From: Leucobacter sp. wl10
Lineage (GTDB): Bacteria > Actinomycetota > Actinomycetes > Actinomycetales > Microbacteriaceae
Length of the DNA: 64,000 bases
Direction of reading: 5' to 3'
Assembly (NCBI RefSeq): GCF_003569785.1
Contig: NZ_KZ983996.1
Coordinates: forward strand, 62,001 to 126,000
In this document: positions 8,724 to 17,031 of the stretch, in pieces
How positions within the stretch are numbered: position 1 is the stretch's first letter
Layout: each line of letters starts with the position of its first letter
Translations under genes and position numbers: made by a program
The notes under the pieces: model-generated
What the model saw: only the letters and a program-made list of their open reading frames with translations
Database searches by the model: none
What the model was told of the DNA's origin: nothing

Positions 8724-9881
8724 ATGAACGGCACCCTCATCCACTCGGTCGATCTCATCACCGACGGCGCGCGCGCACCCGGCTCCTGGGTGCGGTTCGC
8801 GAACGGCAGCGTCGACGAGATCGGCACGGGCGACGGGTGGCGCCGCGCGGCCGATCCCGCCCGCCTCGCCGAGGTCGTCGACGGCCGCGGCATGATCCTG
8901 ACCCCCGGCTTCATCGACCTGCACGTGCACGGCGGCGGCGGTCACGCGAACGAGGACGGCGCCGCCGCGATCCGCGCCTCCCTCGACGCGCACCGCGCCC
9001 ACGGCACCACCCGTGCGGTGCTGTCGTTCGTGAGCGACCGGCCGACGGCGCTGCGCCCCCGCCTCGCCGAGGTCGCCGAACTCGCCCGCACCGACACGGC
9101 CGTGCTCGGCAGCCACCTCGAGGGGCCCTTCCTCTCCGACCGGTACCGGGGCGCGCACGACCCCGAGAGGCTGACCCTCCCCGCCGAGGACGAGATCGAG
9201 GCCCTGATCGACGCGGCGCGGGGCACGCTGCGGCAGGTGACGCTCGCGCCCGAGCTGCCGGGCGGCACCGCCGCGATCCCGCGCCTCATCGCGGCCGGGG
9301 CGGCCGTGGCCGTGGGCCACACGAGCGCCGGCTACGAGACCGCGCTCGCGGCGTTCGATGCGGGCGCGAGCATCCTCACGCACGCCTTCAACGCCATGCC
9401 GCCGCTGCACCACCGGGACCCGGGCCCCGTCGGCGCCGCGCTCGCCTCACCTCACGTGACGCTCGAGCTCATCAACGACGGCGTGCACGTGCACCCCGTG
9501 CTCGCGGGGACGCTGTTCGCGCGAGCACCCGGCCGCGTGGCACTCGTCACCGATGCCGTGGCGGCGGCCTGCGCGCGCGACGGCGAGTACGCCCTCGGCG
9601 CGCTCGCGGTGACGGTGCGCGACGGGGTGGCGCGCCTGCGCGACGGGGGTGCGATCGCCGGCTCGACGCTCACGCTCGACGCCGCCCTGCGGCGGTCGGT
9701 CTCGGTGTGCGGCGTCGAACTGACGGAGGCGGTGCGCGCTCTCACGGAGACGCCCGCCGCGGCGATCGGGCGGGCCGGGGATCTCGGCAGCCTGCGCGCC
9801 GGGTACGCCGCCGACGCGGTGCTGCTCGACCGGGAGCTCGCGGTGCGGCGGGTGTGGACGGCGGGTTATTCGGAGGCCTGA
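8724..9881 (+). CDS. nagA: N-acetylglucosamine-6-phosphate deacetylase
   Basis: Removes the acetyl group of GlcNAc-6-P to feed glucosamine-6-P into metabolism or wall synthesis. The 385-aa amidohydrolase has the metal-site HVHGGGG near residue 64, the SHLEGPFLSDRYRGAH block, the GHTSAGYETALAAFDAG block, THAFNAMPPLHHRDPG, and the catalytic Asp in VALVTDAVAAA. The start ATG at 8724 follows GGAGG at good spacing; the longer frame from 8298 is not coding. The 3' end overlaps the convergent dedA by 16 bp. No nagB or sugar transporter is adjacent. Confidence 0.92.
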   Translation: MNGTLIHSVDLITDGARAPGSWVRFANGSVDEIGTGDGWRRAADPARLAEVVDGRGMILTPGFIDLHVHGGGGHANEDGAAAIRASLDAHRAHGTTRAVLSFVSDRPTALRPRLAEVAELARTDTAVLGSHLEGPFLSDRYRGAHDPERLTLPAEDEIEALIDAARGTLRQVTLAPELPGGTAAIPRLIAAGAAVAVGHTSAGYETALAAFDAGASILTHAFNAMPPLHHRDPGPVGAALASPHVTLELINDGVHVHPVLAGTLFARAPGRVALVTDAVAAACARDGEYALGALAVTVRDGVARLRDGGAIAGSTLTLDAALRRSVSVCGVELTEAVRALTETPAAAIGRAGDLGSLRAGYAADAVLLDRELAVRRVWTAGYSEA

Positions 9882-10537
9882 TCGGGATCCTGCACCGTCC
9901 GCCTGCGGCGTACGTTGCGCACGAGCCTGGCGACCACGAACCACAGCAGGAGCGCCAGGATCACGATCACGACGAAGTCGGAGATGAGGCCGCTCCACTG
10001 CCCGAGCACCGGCTTGATGGCCGGCCCGAACGCGAAGCCGAGTCCGATCCAGATGGCGTTCCACGCCCCCGAGCCGAGTCCGGTGTAGAGGCTGAACTTG
10101 ACGAGCGACATGCGCTCGACACCGGCCGGGATCGAGATGAAGGATCGCACGAGCGGCACGCAGCGCCCGACGAGCACGGCGGTGCCGCCCCAGCGGGCGA
10201 AGAAGGCCTCGGCCCGGTCGAAGTCGTCGTGATCCATGAGCGGGATCTTGCCGACCACCCAGCGCGTGCGCTCGCGCCCGAACGCCGCGCCGATGCCGTA
10301 CCACATCCAGGCGCCGACGAGTGCGCCGAGCGTCGCCATGAGCCAGGCGAGCCAGAAGTTCAGGCGACCGTCGTACGCGAGGAACCCCGCCCCGGGCAGC
10401 AGCGCCTCCGAGGGGATCGGCGGGATGAACGTCTCGAGGAACACCGCGATGCCGACGCCGATCTCGCCGATCGACTGCATGAGACCGAGAATCCAGCCGA
10501 CGAGGCCCTCGTACTCTGCGCCGGAACTTGTCTCCAC
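9866..10537 (-). CDS. DedA family membrane protein
   Basis: Integral membrane protein of 223 aa, related to DedA/SNARE-associated proteins implicated in lipid flipping and membrane homeostasis. Visible family features are FLETFIPPIPSEALLPGAGF (the re-entrant loop with acidic and Pro residues) and RCVPLVRSFISIPAGVERMS, the second conserved loop with Arg. About five hydrophobic helices follow or flank these. I take GTG 10537 as the start, because GATACT sits nine bases upstream and no Shine-Dalgarno is visible, suggesting a nearly leaderless message; ATG 10480 is the alternative. Confidence 0.82.
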   Translation of the reverse strand: METSSGAEYEGLVGWILGLMQSIGEIGVGIAVFLETFIPPIPSEALLPGAGFLAYDGRLNFWLAWLMATLGALVGAWMWYGIGAAFGRERTRWVVGKIPLMDHDDFDRAEAFFARWGGTAVLVGRCVPLVRSFISIPAGVERMSLVKFSLYTGLGSGAWNAIWIGLGFAFGPAIKPVLGQWSGLISDFVVIVILALLLWFVVARLVRNVRRRRTVQDPDQASE

Positions 10538-10925
10538 CCGAAGCAGAGTATCAGCCGCGCCGCCCCCGAACCGGTGAGTTTCGTCACAACCGGGCCCCGG
10601 GGGGGCCGCGCGGTGCCCGAGATCGCGGGGGGGCGCCCCGCGGCGACGCCGGGTTCCGGACTCGGCCGGACTGGACGCCCCCTGGGGGCGGGCAGGGTGC
10701 CGGGTGGGAAGACGGGCGGGACGCAGGATTCCAGGGTCGCCGAGGAGCCTGGAGGCATAGGATGAAGAAGCCTGGGGGACGAGGGCGCCGAGTGCCGAGT
10801 CGCCCCCGAAAGCTATCCGATCGCCGAGCTCGAACCCCCTCACGCCCATGAATCTCCTTTCCCCCTCCTCGCAGCGTCTGCGGCTGCTCGAGCGCTGCCG
10901 CGCGCTCGGAAGGGAGGGGTGAGGG
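10538..10925. other. intergenic between dedA and LuxR-type gene
   Basis: This 388-bp gap between divergently transcribed genes is very G-rich, with runs such as CCCCGGGGGGGCC near 10600. No open frame in it has a recognisable domain. It probably holds the promoters of dedA (the GATACT near 10549 on the minus strand) and of the large LuxR-type gene, which begins after GGGAGGGGTGAGGG. I see no repeat, RNA gene or operator I can name. Confidence 0.4.
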
Positions 10926-13619
10926 ATGCGTGCCGTGCCGGTGCTGGAACGCCAACGACTGCTCGCCCAGCTCACGCGGAGCCTCGAGGCTTCTCGAGTC
11001 ATCCTGCTGCGCGCTCCGGCGGGCTACGGCAAGAGCGTCGCGGTGGACCAGTGGCTCGAGCAGCGCCCCGAGCAGGCTCTCCGGATCGGCTGCTCGGCGG
11101 CGAGCGCCGAGACGCTGTGGCGGTACGTCGCCCAGCGCCTCGCCCGGGCGCTCGGTGCCGAGGTGCCCACCCCCGACTTTCCGCTCGGCTCGGTGCGCGA
11201 GCTGATCAACGACATCGAGCAGCCGTTCATTCTGGTGCTCGACGACTACCACCGCGTCACCGACGCGGAGAACGACCAGCTGATCGCCGCGCTCGCGGAG
11301 TGCAACCCGCTGCTCACCTTCGTGGTCGTCGCCCGGCGCGTGCGCGTACTCGACGGTCCGCTCGTGACCAGCCGCGCGCCGGTTCGCGTGTTCGGCCCGC
11401 GCGAGCTCGTCTTCCGCCCCGCCGAGTCCCGCGAACTCGCGGAGCTGCTCGGCGTCGACGACGAGAGCCTGCCTGCCGCGCTGCACGAGGCGGACGGCTG
11501 GCCGCTGGCCGTCCGCGCCGCGCTGGGACCAGTGAGCGCCGCCGGAGAGGCGGCGCTCGATCCCGAGCCCGGCGAGCCGTCGCCACGAGCCGAGTCGCTC
11601 GATCCGCTGGCCGAGCTGAGCCGCTTCGCCCTGAACCACCTCGAGATCGTCAGCGAGACGGGCAGGCACGCACTGTTCGCCGCCTCCCTGCTCGACGCGG
11701 TCTCGTTCAACCAGCTCGAGGAGTTCACCGGCGCTCCCGTGCCGCAGCTGCGGGATACCGTGCACCAGCTGCTCGAGCTCGGCGTGCTCGTCGCCGTGAG
11801 CCACGGCACCGGCACCGAGTTCCGCTGCCACCCGGCCGTGCGCGCCGCCTTCGCGATGCGCTCCGAGCGCTCGCTCTCGGCCGAGCAGCGCGCCCGACTG
11901 CTGCACGGTCGAGCCGTCGAGCTCGAGCGCACCGACCCGTTCACGGCCTTCAAGCTCTACAGCAGCGTCGGCGACCACGACCGCGCTGAGCTGGTGCTCG
12001 CGCACCACTTCATCGCGATGACCGACCGCTTCGACGAGCTGATCGCCTATCTGCGCGCCGCCCCCGAGCCCGTCCTCGGGGACCACCCCGCCTTCACCGC
12101 GGCGCGACTGCTGCTCGAGACCGGCGACTCGAGCGTGCCGACGAGCACCCTCGAGCACATCCTGGAGCTGCTGCGCACCGGGGTGCGACGTCGTCTCGCC
12201 GACCCGCCCTCCTCCACCGCCGACGGAGTCGCCCCGGAGGTCCCCGACGAGCTGCGGGTGCCCACCATCGCCCAGAAGATGGTCGTCTCCCGGCTGCTCG
12301 GAGACCTCGACACGGCCCGCGCGAGCGCGCGCGAGCTCGAGACCCGCATCACCTCCACGCAGCCGCTCGACTTCGAGGACACCACCAGCAGCCCGCTCGG
12401 CCCCAATCCGCCCGAGCCGGTCAACGGGCCGCTCGAGATCTACTACCGCGAGATCGCACTGACCGCGCTCGCGCTGAACGACACCGAGCGCGCCCGGAGC
12501 AACTGGGGCCGCATGCTCGCGCACGCCGAGGCGCGCATCGCGGTCTCCCCGTTCGGGTCGTCGAGCGATTCCGCCCGCTCCGATCCCCGCCTGAACCACC
12601 GGTGGCGCCTCGCGGCACTGAACGGCATGGCGTTCACCGAGATGATCGACGGTCGCATGACGCGATGCGCCGAGTTGCTCGAGGAGCACGACCGGTACAG
12701 CGAGGAGATCGGCTCCAGCCCGCCCGCAGCCGCCTGGGTCGTCGGGGAGATCGCGCGCTCGCACCTCGCGTACGAAAGCGCCGACGAGGCCGCGCTGCAG
12801 CAGTCGTTCGCCCGCCTCGCGCCGATGCGGGATCGGATCGAGGCCTGGCCCCTGATGCTGATCGGCGAGGCCGAGGCCGTACGGATGAGACGCGGCGCCG
12901 ACTGGGCGCTGAGCCAGCTGATGACCGAGCTCGAGCGCAGCACGGCGTCCGCGCGCTACGGGGGCGGCACGTGGTTCCAGAGCATCACCTGCTATCGCGC
13001 CATGCTCAGCACCGTACTGGGCGACCTCGCCGGGACGGCGGAGCTGCTCGGCGCGCTCGACCCCGCGGCCCCGAGCACGCAGCTCGAACGCGCGCGCCTC
13101 GCCCTCTTCTCCCTCGACGACGTGCAGGCACTCCTGCTCGCGCAGCAGATCGGCGCCGCCTGCACGACCGTGCGGCAACAGGGCGACCGCGCCCTCATCA
13201 CCGCGATCGCGGCCTGGGGGTGCGGGCGCAGGCAGGAGGCGTTCGAGGCTCTCCGGGCGGCGATCGAGATCGTCCGCCGCCACAGGCTGCCGTCGCTGCT
13301 CTGGAGCGCGCCCCACGATGTGCTGCGCGAACTCGCCGAGGCCGCTCGAGACGCCGACGTCGCCGACGCGCTGCCCGAGGTCGATGCCGTGCCGACCCCC
13401 GCACGCTGCCGCCGCTACGAACGGCTCACGGAGATGGAGTTGCGTACGCTCGCCGCGATCTCGGTGCACCGCTCCATCAGCGATACCGCCGACTCCCTGT
13501 ACGTCACCTCGGCGACGGTGAAGAAGCACCTCAATGCGGTCTACCGCAAGCTGCAGGTGCGCGGCCGGGAAGAGGCGATCCTGCAGGCCACCCGCATGGG
13601 GCTGCTCTCGGCCGCGTGA
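10926..13619 (+). CDS. large ATP-binding LuxR family regulator (LAL/MalT type)
   Basis: An 897-aa STAND-type regulator. The N-terminal NTPase has a Walker A APAGYGKS at about residues 30-37 and a Walker B ILVLDDYH near residue 100. A winged-helix and a long helical TPR-like region follow. The C-terminal 60 residues are a LuxR helix-turn-helix (LTEMELRTLAAISVHRSISD, then ATVKKHLNAVYRKLQVRGRE). Members switch on target operons when a ligand drives ATP-dependent assembly; the ligand is unknown here. The start ATG at 10926 follows a GGGAGGGG stretch. A strong hairpin terminator sits directly after the stop codon. It resembles, but is not the same as, the LuxR-type gene at 1969, which lacks a P-loop. 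Confidence 0.85.
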   Translation: MRAVPVLERQRLLAQLTRSLEASRVILLRAPAGYGKSVAVDQWLEQRPEQALRIGCSAASAETLWRYVAQRLARALGAEVPTPDFPLGSVRELINDIEQPFILVLDDYHRVTDAENDQLIAALAECNPLLTFVVVARRVRVLDGPLVTSRAPVRVFGPRELVFRPAESRELAELLGVDDESLPAALHEADGWPLAVRAALGPVSAAGEAALDPEPGEPSPRAESLDPLAELSRFALNHLEIVSETGRHALFAASLLDAVSFNQLEEFTGAPVPQLRDTVHQLLELGVLVAVSHGTGTEFRCHPAVRAAFAMRSERSLSAEQRARLLHGRAVELERTDPFTAFKLYSSVGDHDRAELVLAHHFIAMTDRFDELIAYLRAAPEPVLGDHPAFTAARLLLETGDSSVPTSTLEHILELLRTGVRRRLADPPSSTADGVAPEVPDELRVPTIAQKMVVSRLLGDLDTARASARELETRITSTQPLDFEDTTSSPLGPNPPEPVNGPLEIYYREIALTALALNDTERARSNWGRMLAHAEARIAVSPFGSSSDSARSDPRLNHRWRLAALNGMAFTEMIDGRMTRCAELLEEHDRYSEEIGSSPPAAAWVVGEIARSHLAYESADEAALQQSFARLAPMRDRIEAWPLMLIGEAEAVRMRRGADWALSQLMTELERSTASARYGGGTWFQSITCYRAMLSTVLGDLAGTAELLGALDPAAPSTQLERARLALFSLDDVQALLLAQQIGAACTTVRQQGDRALITAIAAWGCGRRQEAFEALRAAIEIVRRHRLPSLLWSAPHDVLRELAEAARDADVADALPEVDAVPTPARCRRYERLTEMELRTLAAISVHRSISDTADSLYVTSATVKKHLNAVYRKLQVRGREEAILQATRMGLLSAA

Positions 13620-13620
13620 A

Positions 13621-13652
13621 CCCGCGGGGTCCGGGGAAGAGGACCCCGCGGG
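13621..13652 (+). terminator. stem-loop terminator after LuxR-type gene
   Basis: A perfect 12-bp inverted repeat begins two bases after the stop of the LuxR-type gene: CCCGCGGGGTCC, an 8-base loop, then GGACCCCGCGGG. No U tract follows, which is normal for actinobacterial terminators. Confidence 0.75.
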
Positions 13653-13893
13653 GTGTCGATCGCGAAACGACACCGCCATGCGGCCCCGGTCGCACCAGTT
13701 GGGGGATGCGCTCGGGACCTGCGCCTCAGAGACGGTATAAGGGGAAACTATCCTCGAGGCTCACGACGGCACCCGGCCGGATGGCCGGGCGGCACTTCCC
13801 CGTCCTCGAAAGAACCGCCGGAGTGCCACATTTATTTTACATGAGATAATCACAAAATGACAAACATAAGAGGCCGTATAAGATTGATAACGC
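13653..13893. other. intergenic with AT-rich promoter region before XRE gene
   Basis: No gene is seen. From about 13828 to 13890 the sequence becomes clearly AT-rich, unlike its surroundings, with TATAAG at 13877-13882 and GATAAC just before the GTG start of the XRE gene. This looks like a promoter for a leaderless or short-leader transcript. The AT-rich patch could also mark foreign DNA. Confidence 0.4.
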
Positions 13894-14184
13894 GTGGATA
13901 CTTGTCCCGTGGCAAAGCAGAGTCCCGGCCCGGAATGGATTCCGTATGCGCGTCAACTCGGAACCGAGCTGCAACGGTTGCGGATCGCACGCGGGCTCAG
14001 CCAGGAGCACCTCGCCTACGCCGCGGGCATCACGCGCTACACCTATCAGAAGCTGGAGCGCGGAGAATCGTCCCCCGGCAGCCCGGCAAACCCGAGCCTT
14101 CGCAACATCATGGCGATCGCGCAGCAGCTCGACGTCACCCTCGACGAACTGCTGCCGAAGCCCTGGCCCGATCTGGGGGGCTGA
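13894..14184 (+). CDS. XRE family helix-turn-helix protein
   Basis: A small (96 aa) DNA-binding protein of the XRE/Cro fold. The helix-turn-helix is ELQRLRIARGLSQEHLAYAA, then GITRYTYQKLERGES at about residues 24-58, followed by a helix with LRNIMAIAQQLDVTLDELLP that is typical of the family. The start is a GTG; 13894 or the in-frame GTG at 13909 both fit, and neither has a clear Shine-Dalgarno. It stands alone with no toxin gene beside it. Its target is unknown; such small orphan regulators are common in Microbacteriaceae. Confidence 0.78.
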   Translation: MDTCPVAKQSPGPEWIPYARQLGTELQRLRIARGLSQEHLAYAAGITRYTYQKLERGESSPGSPANPSLRNIMAIAQQLDVTLDELLPKPWPDLGG

Positions 14185-14352
14185 GGCTCCCGCGGGCGAG
14201 ACGCTCGGACGCCGGCAGCCCCGGTTGCGGCCGGCGGAACCCGAGCCACCCGGCATGCAGCCGTCCGCCCCTGCCGACGCCCAGCGGCGCTTTGTCGGAG
14301 GTCTCCCCTATGCTGATCGGGCCGTGCAGCGATCCTCGATGAAGGGATACTC

Positions 14353-14718
14353 GTGGGCGATATCGGAACCCCCAGCTGGCAGAGCGGCGCCTGCCCCGAC
14401 TGGTGCACGGTCGAGCACGCCGAGCAGGATCACCCCGACGACCGCTCGCACCGAGACGACGGCATAGCCGTACCCGTCGCGTTCAGGATACGTCGATTCG
14501 TCGGCGCCGAGCTGGTCGAAGAGGTCGCCCAGGGCCACCTGGTGCTCGGGCGATGGCAGCGCGACGGCGACCCGCGCACCTGGTACCTCCTGGGCGACGA
14601 CAACGGCACTGAGCTCGAGCTCAGCGAGGAGAGCTTCCGTCGCCTCGTCGACTCGATGCAGCGCCTCATCGACGGGCCCCCGGCTATGCGCGCTCAGCCA
14701 TCTCCACGACGTTCTTGA
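14353..14718 (+). CDS. small protein with N-terminal CPDWCTVEH motif (DUF6907-like)
   Basis: A 121-aa soluble protein. It begins with a short Cys/His patch, [18 protein letters not shown], found in the actinobacterial DUF6907 group, and continues with a beta-rich domain ending in [18 protein letters not shown]. Two cysteines and two histidines are placed so that metal binding is possible, but this is inference. The start is a GTG after AGGGATACTC. The last 35 bp overlap the 3' end of folD on the opposite strand. It may be co-transcribed with the XRE gene 168 bp upstream. Function unknown. Confidence 0.6.
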   Translation: MGDIGTPSWQSGACPDWCTVEHAEQDHPDDRSHRDDGIAVPVAFRIRRFVGAELVEEVAQGHLVLGRWQRDGDPRTWYLLGDDNGTELELSEESFRRLVDSMQRLIDGPPAMRAQPSPRRS

Positions 14719-15568
14719 GCAGCAGGGAGCGCGTCATCGGCCCGACACCGCCCGGATTGGGCGAGACCCATCCCGCCACCTCGGCGACGGCGGGATCGAC
14801 GTCGCCGACCACCCGGCTCCTGCCGGTTTCCGGGTCCGTCCTGCGCGAGACGCCCACGTCGAGCACGATCGCCCCCGGCTTCACGTCCTCCGCGCGCACG
14901 ACGCCCTCGACACCGGCCGCGGCCACGATGACATCGGCCCGGCGCAGCTCGGCGCCGAGATCCCGCGTTCCCGTGTGCGTGAGCGTGACGGTGGCGTTGT
15001 ACTCGCGGCGCGTCAGCAGCGGGCCGATCGGCCGGCCCACCGTCACGCCCCGGCCCACGACCACCACGTGCTTGCCCGCCCACGAGAGACCGTTGCGCTC
15101 CACCAGCTCGATCACCCCGCGCGGCGTGCACGGCAGCGGGCTCTCGATGGGCGAGTTGGCGTTGAGCACGAGGCGGCCGAGGTTGGTGGGGTGCAGGCCG
15201 TCGGCGTCCTTGTCGGGATCGATGCGCTCGAGAATGCGATCGGTGTCGATGTGCTTCGGCAGCGGCAGCTGCACGATGTAGCCTGTGCAGGCCGGGTCGG
15301 CGTTGAGCTCGTCGAGCACCGCCTCGAGCTCCTCCTGCGCCACCGTCTCGGGCAGCTCGCGCCTGATCGACGCGATCCCGACCTCGGCGCAGTCGCGGTG
15401 CTTGCCCGCGACGTACCACTGCGAACCGGGATCCTCGCCCACCAGCACGGTGGCGAGGCCCGGAACGACGCCGCGTCGCGCAAGCGCCGCGACCCGCTCG
15501 GCCAGTTCCCGCTTGATCGCCGCCGCGGCGGCCTTCCCGTCGAGGAGCCGGGCGGTCTGCGACGCCAT
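14684..15568 (-). CDS. folD: bifunctional methylenetetrahydrofolate dehydrogenase/cyclohydrolase
   Basis: Interconverts 5,10-methylene-THF and 10-formyl-THF using NADP. The 294-aa protein shows the catalytic-domain lysine in the [15 protein letters not shown] segment (family pattern Y-x-x-x-K), the signature [12 protein letters not shown], the NADP-binding [20 protein letters not shown], and the C-terminal [18 protein letters not shown] block. The start ATG at 15568 is 5 bp after the stop of glyA, with GGAGGA lying inside the end of glyA, so the two are translated as one operon. glyA makes methylene-THF and folD oxidises it, a direct metabolic link; purU at 39343 uses the product 10-formyl-THF. 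Confidence 0.93.
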   Translation of the reverse strand: MASQTARLLDGKAAAAAIKRELAERVAALARRGVVPGLATVLVGEDPGSQWYVAGKHRDCAEVGIASIRRELPETVAQEELEAVLDELNADPACTGYIVQLPLPKHIDTDRILERIDPDKDADGLHPTNLGRLVLNANSPIESPLPCTPRGVIELVERNGLSWAGKHVVVVGRGVTVGRPIGPLLTRREYNATVTLTHTGTRDLGAELRRADVIVAAAGVEGVVRAEDVKPGAIVLDVGVSRRTDPETGRSRVVGDVDPAVAEVAGWVSPNPGGVGPMTRSLLLKNVVEMAERA

Positions 15569-15573
15569 GCGGC

Positions 15574-16857
15574 TTACCACTCCTCCAGACCCGGGTAGAG
15601 CGGGAACGCCTCGGCGAGGGCGGTGGCGCGAGCCTTGAGCGCCTCGACGTCGCCGGCCTGCTGCAGCGTCTGCGCGATGATGTCGGCCACCTCGGCGAAC
15701 TCGGCGTCGCCGAAGCCGCGGGTCGCGAGGGCCGGGGTGCCGATGCGCAGGCCGCTGGTGACCATCGGCGGGCGCGGGTCGAAGGGCACCGCGTTGCGGT
15801 TGACGGTGATGCCGACGGCGTGCAGCGCGTCCTCGGCCTGCTGCCCGTCGAGCTCGCTGCTCCGCAGATCGGCGAGCACCAGGTGCACATCGGTGCCGCC
15901 CGTGAGCACGTCGACGCCGGCGGCCTTCGAGGCCTCGGCGGTGAGCGCCTCGGCCACGAGCTTGGCGCCCGAGAGCGTGCGCACCTGGCGGTCCGTGAAC
16001 TCGTCGGTGGCCGCGAGCTTGAACGCGGTCGCCTTCGCCGCGATCACGTGCATGAGCGGGCCGCCCTGCTGGCCCGGGAACACGTTGGAGTTGAGCTTCT
16101 TGTACAGTTCGAGCTCGTTCGTGAGGATGAAGCCCGAGCGGGGCCCGCCGATGGTCTTGTGCACGGTCGACGAGACGACGTGGGCATGCGGCACCGGGTT
16201 GGGGTAGAGGCCCGCGGCCACGAGGCCGGCGAAGTGCGCCATGTCGACCCACAGCGTCGCGCCCACCTCGTCGGCGATCTCGCGGAACCTCGCGAAGTCG
16301 AGCGTGCGCGGGTACGCCGACCAGCCCGCGATGATGACCCTGGGCTTGTGCTCGAGCGCCTGCTGGCGCACGGCATCCATGTCGATGAGGAAGGTCTCGG
16401 GATCGACGCCGTACGAGACGACCGAGTAGAGCTTGCCCGAGAAGTTGAGCCTCATGCCGTGCGTGAGGTGGCCGCCGTGGGCCAGCTCCAGGCCGAGGAT
16501 CGTGTCGCCCGGCTCGGCGATGGCGCCGAGCACGGCGGCGTTGGCGCTCGCGCCAGAGTGGGGCTGCACGTTCGCGTACTTCGCGCCGAACAGGCTCTTC
16601 GCGCGCTCGCGCGCGAGATCCTCGGCCACGTCGACGAACTCGCAGCCGCCGTAGTAGCGGCGCCCGGGGTAGCCCTCGGCGTACTTGTTCGTGAGCACGG
16701 AGCCCTGCGCCTCGAGCACCGCGCGCGGCACGAAGTTCTCGCTCGCGATCATCTCGAGGGTGCTGCGCTGGCGGCCGAGCTCGTTCTGCAGCGCCTCGGC
16801 GATCTCGGGATCGACGACCTCGAGCGGCTCGTTGAAGAATGCGGACTGGGTGGACAT
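15574..16857 (-). CDS. glyA: serine hydroxymethyltransferase
   Basis: PLP enzyme converting serine and THF to glycine and methylene-THF. The 427-aa protein has [19 protein letters not shown] near residue 36, the [20 protein letters not shown] block, and the PLP-lysine motif [16 protein letters not shown] near residue 235 (Lys in HKT). The start ATG at 16857 follows AGAGGAG. The frame upstream of it is not coding. It heads the operon with folD. The 174 bp between this start and the next gene to the right contain no riboswitch that I recognise. Confidence 0.95.
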   Translation of the reverse strand: MSTQSAFFNEPLEVVDPEIAEALQNELGRQRSTLEMIASENFVPRAVLEAQGSVLTNKYAEGYPGRRYYGGCEFVDVAEDLARERAKSLFGAKYANVQPHSGASANAAVLGAIAEPGDTILGLELAHGGHLTHGMRLNFSGKLYSVVSYGVDPETFLIDMDAVRQQALEHKPRVIIAGWSAYPRTLDFARFREIADEVGATLWVDMAHFAGLVAAGLYPNPVPHAHVVSSTVHKTIGGPRSGFILTNELELYKKLNSNVFPGQQGGPLMHVIAAKATAFKLAATDEFTDRQVRTLSGAKLVAEALTAEASKAAGVDVLTGGTDVHLVLADLRSSELDGQQAEDALHAVGITVNRNAVPFDPRPPMVTSGLRIGTPALATRGFGDAEFAEVADIIAQTLQQAGDVEALKARATALAEAFPLYPGLEEW

Positions 16858-17031
16858 GCGTGTGCTCCTCTTGATCTTTCGCCCGCGCACCGGGGCGCGG
16901 GAATCCAGAAAAATACGACCCAGGCGAGCGGCCAATTCAGATACGGTGTCGTTCCCCGATGGTGTCCCATCTGCACGCCAGTCACGACGAGGAGATTCTA
17001 TCAACCCAGACCGCATCGGCAGAAGCGGAGG

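Noticed and set aside
10584..13679. A 1,031-codon minus-strand open frame opposite the large LuxR-type gene
   Set aside because: It is low in recognisable motifs and rich in Arg, Gly and Ala as expected of antisense frames in high-GC DNA; the plus-strand gene has clear domains.
16858..17031. A possible riboswitch upstream of glyA
   Set aside because: I looked for glycine or THF riboswitch features and found no convincing paired core.
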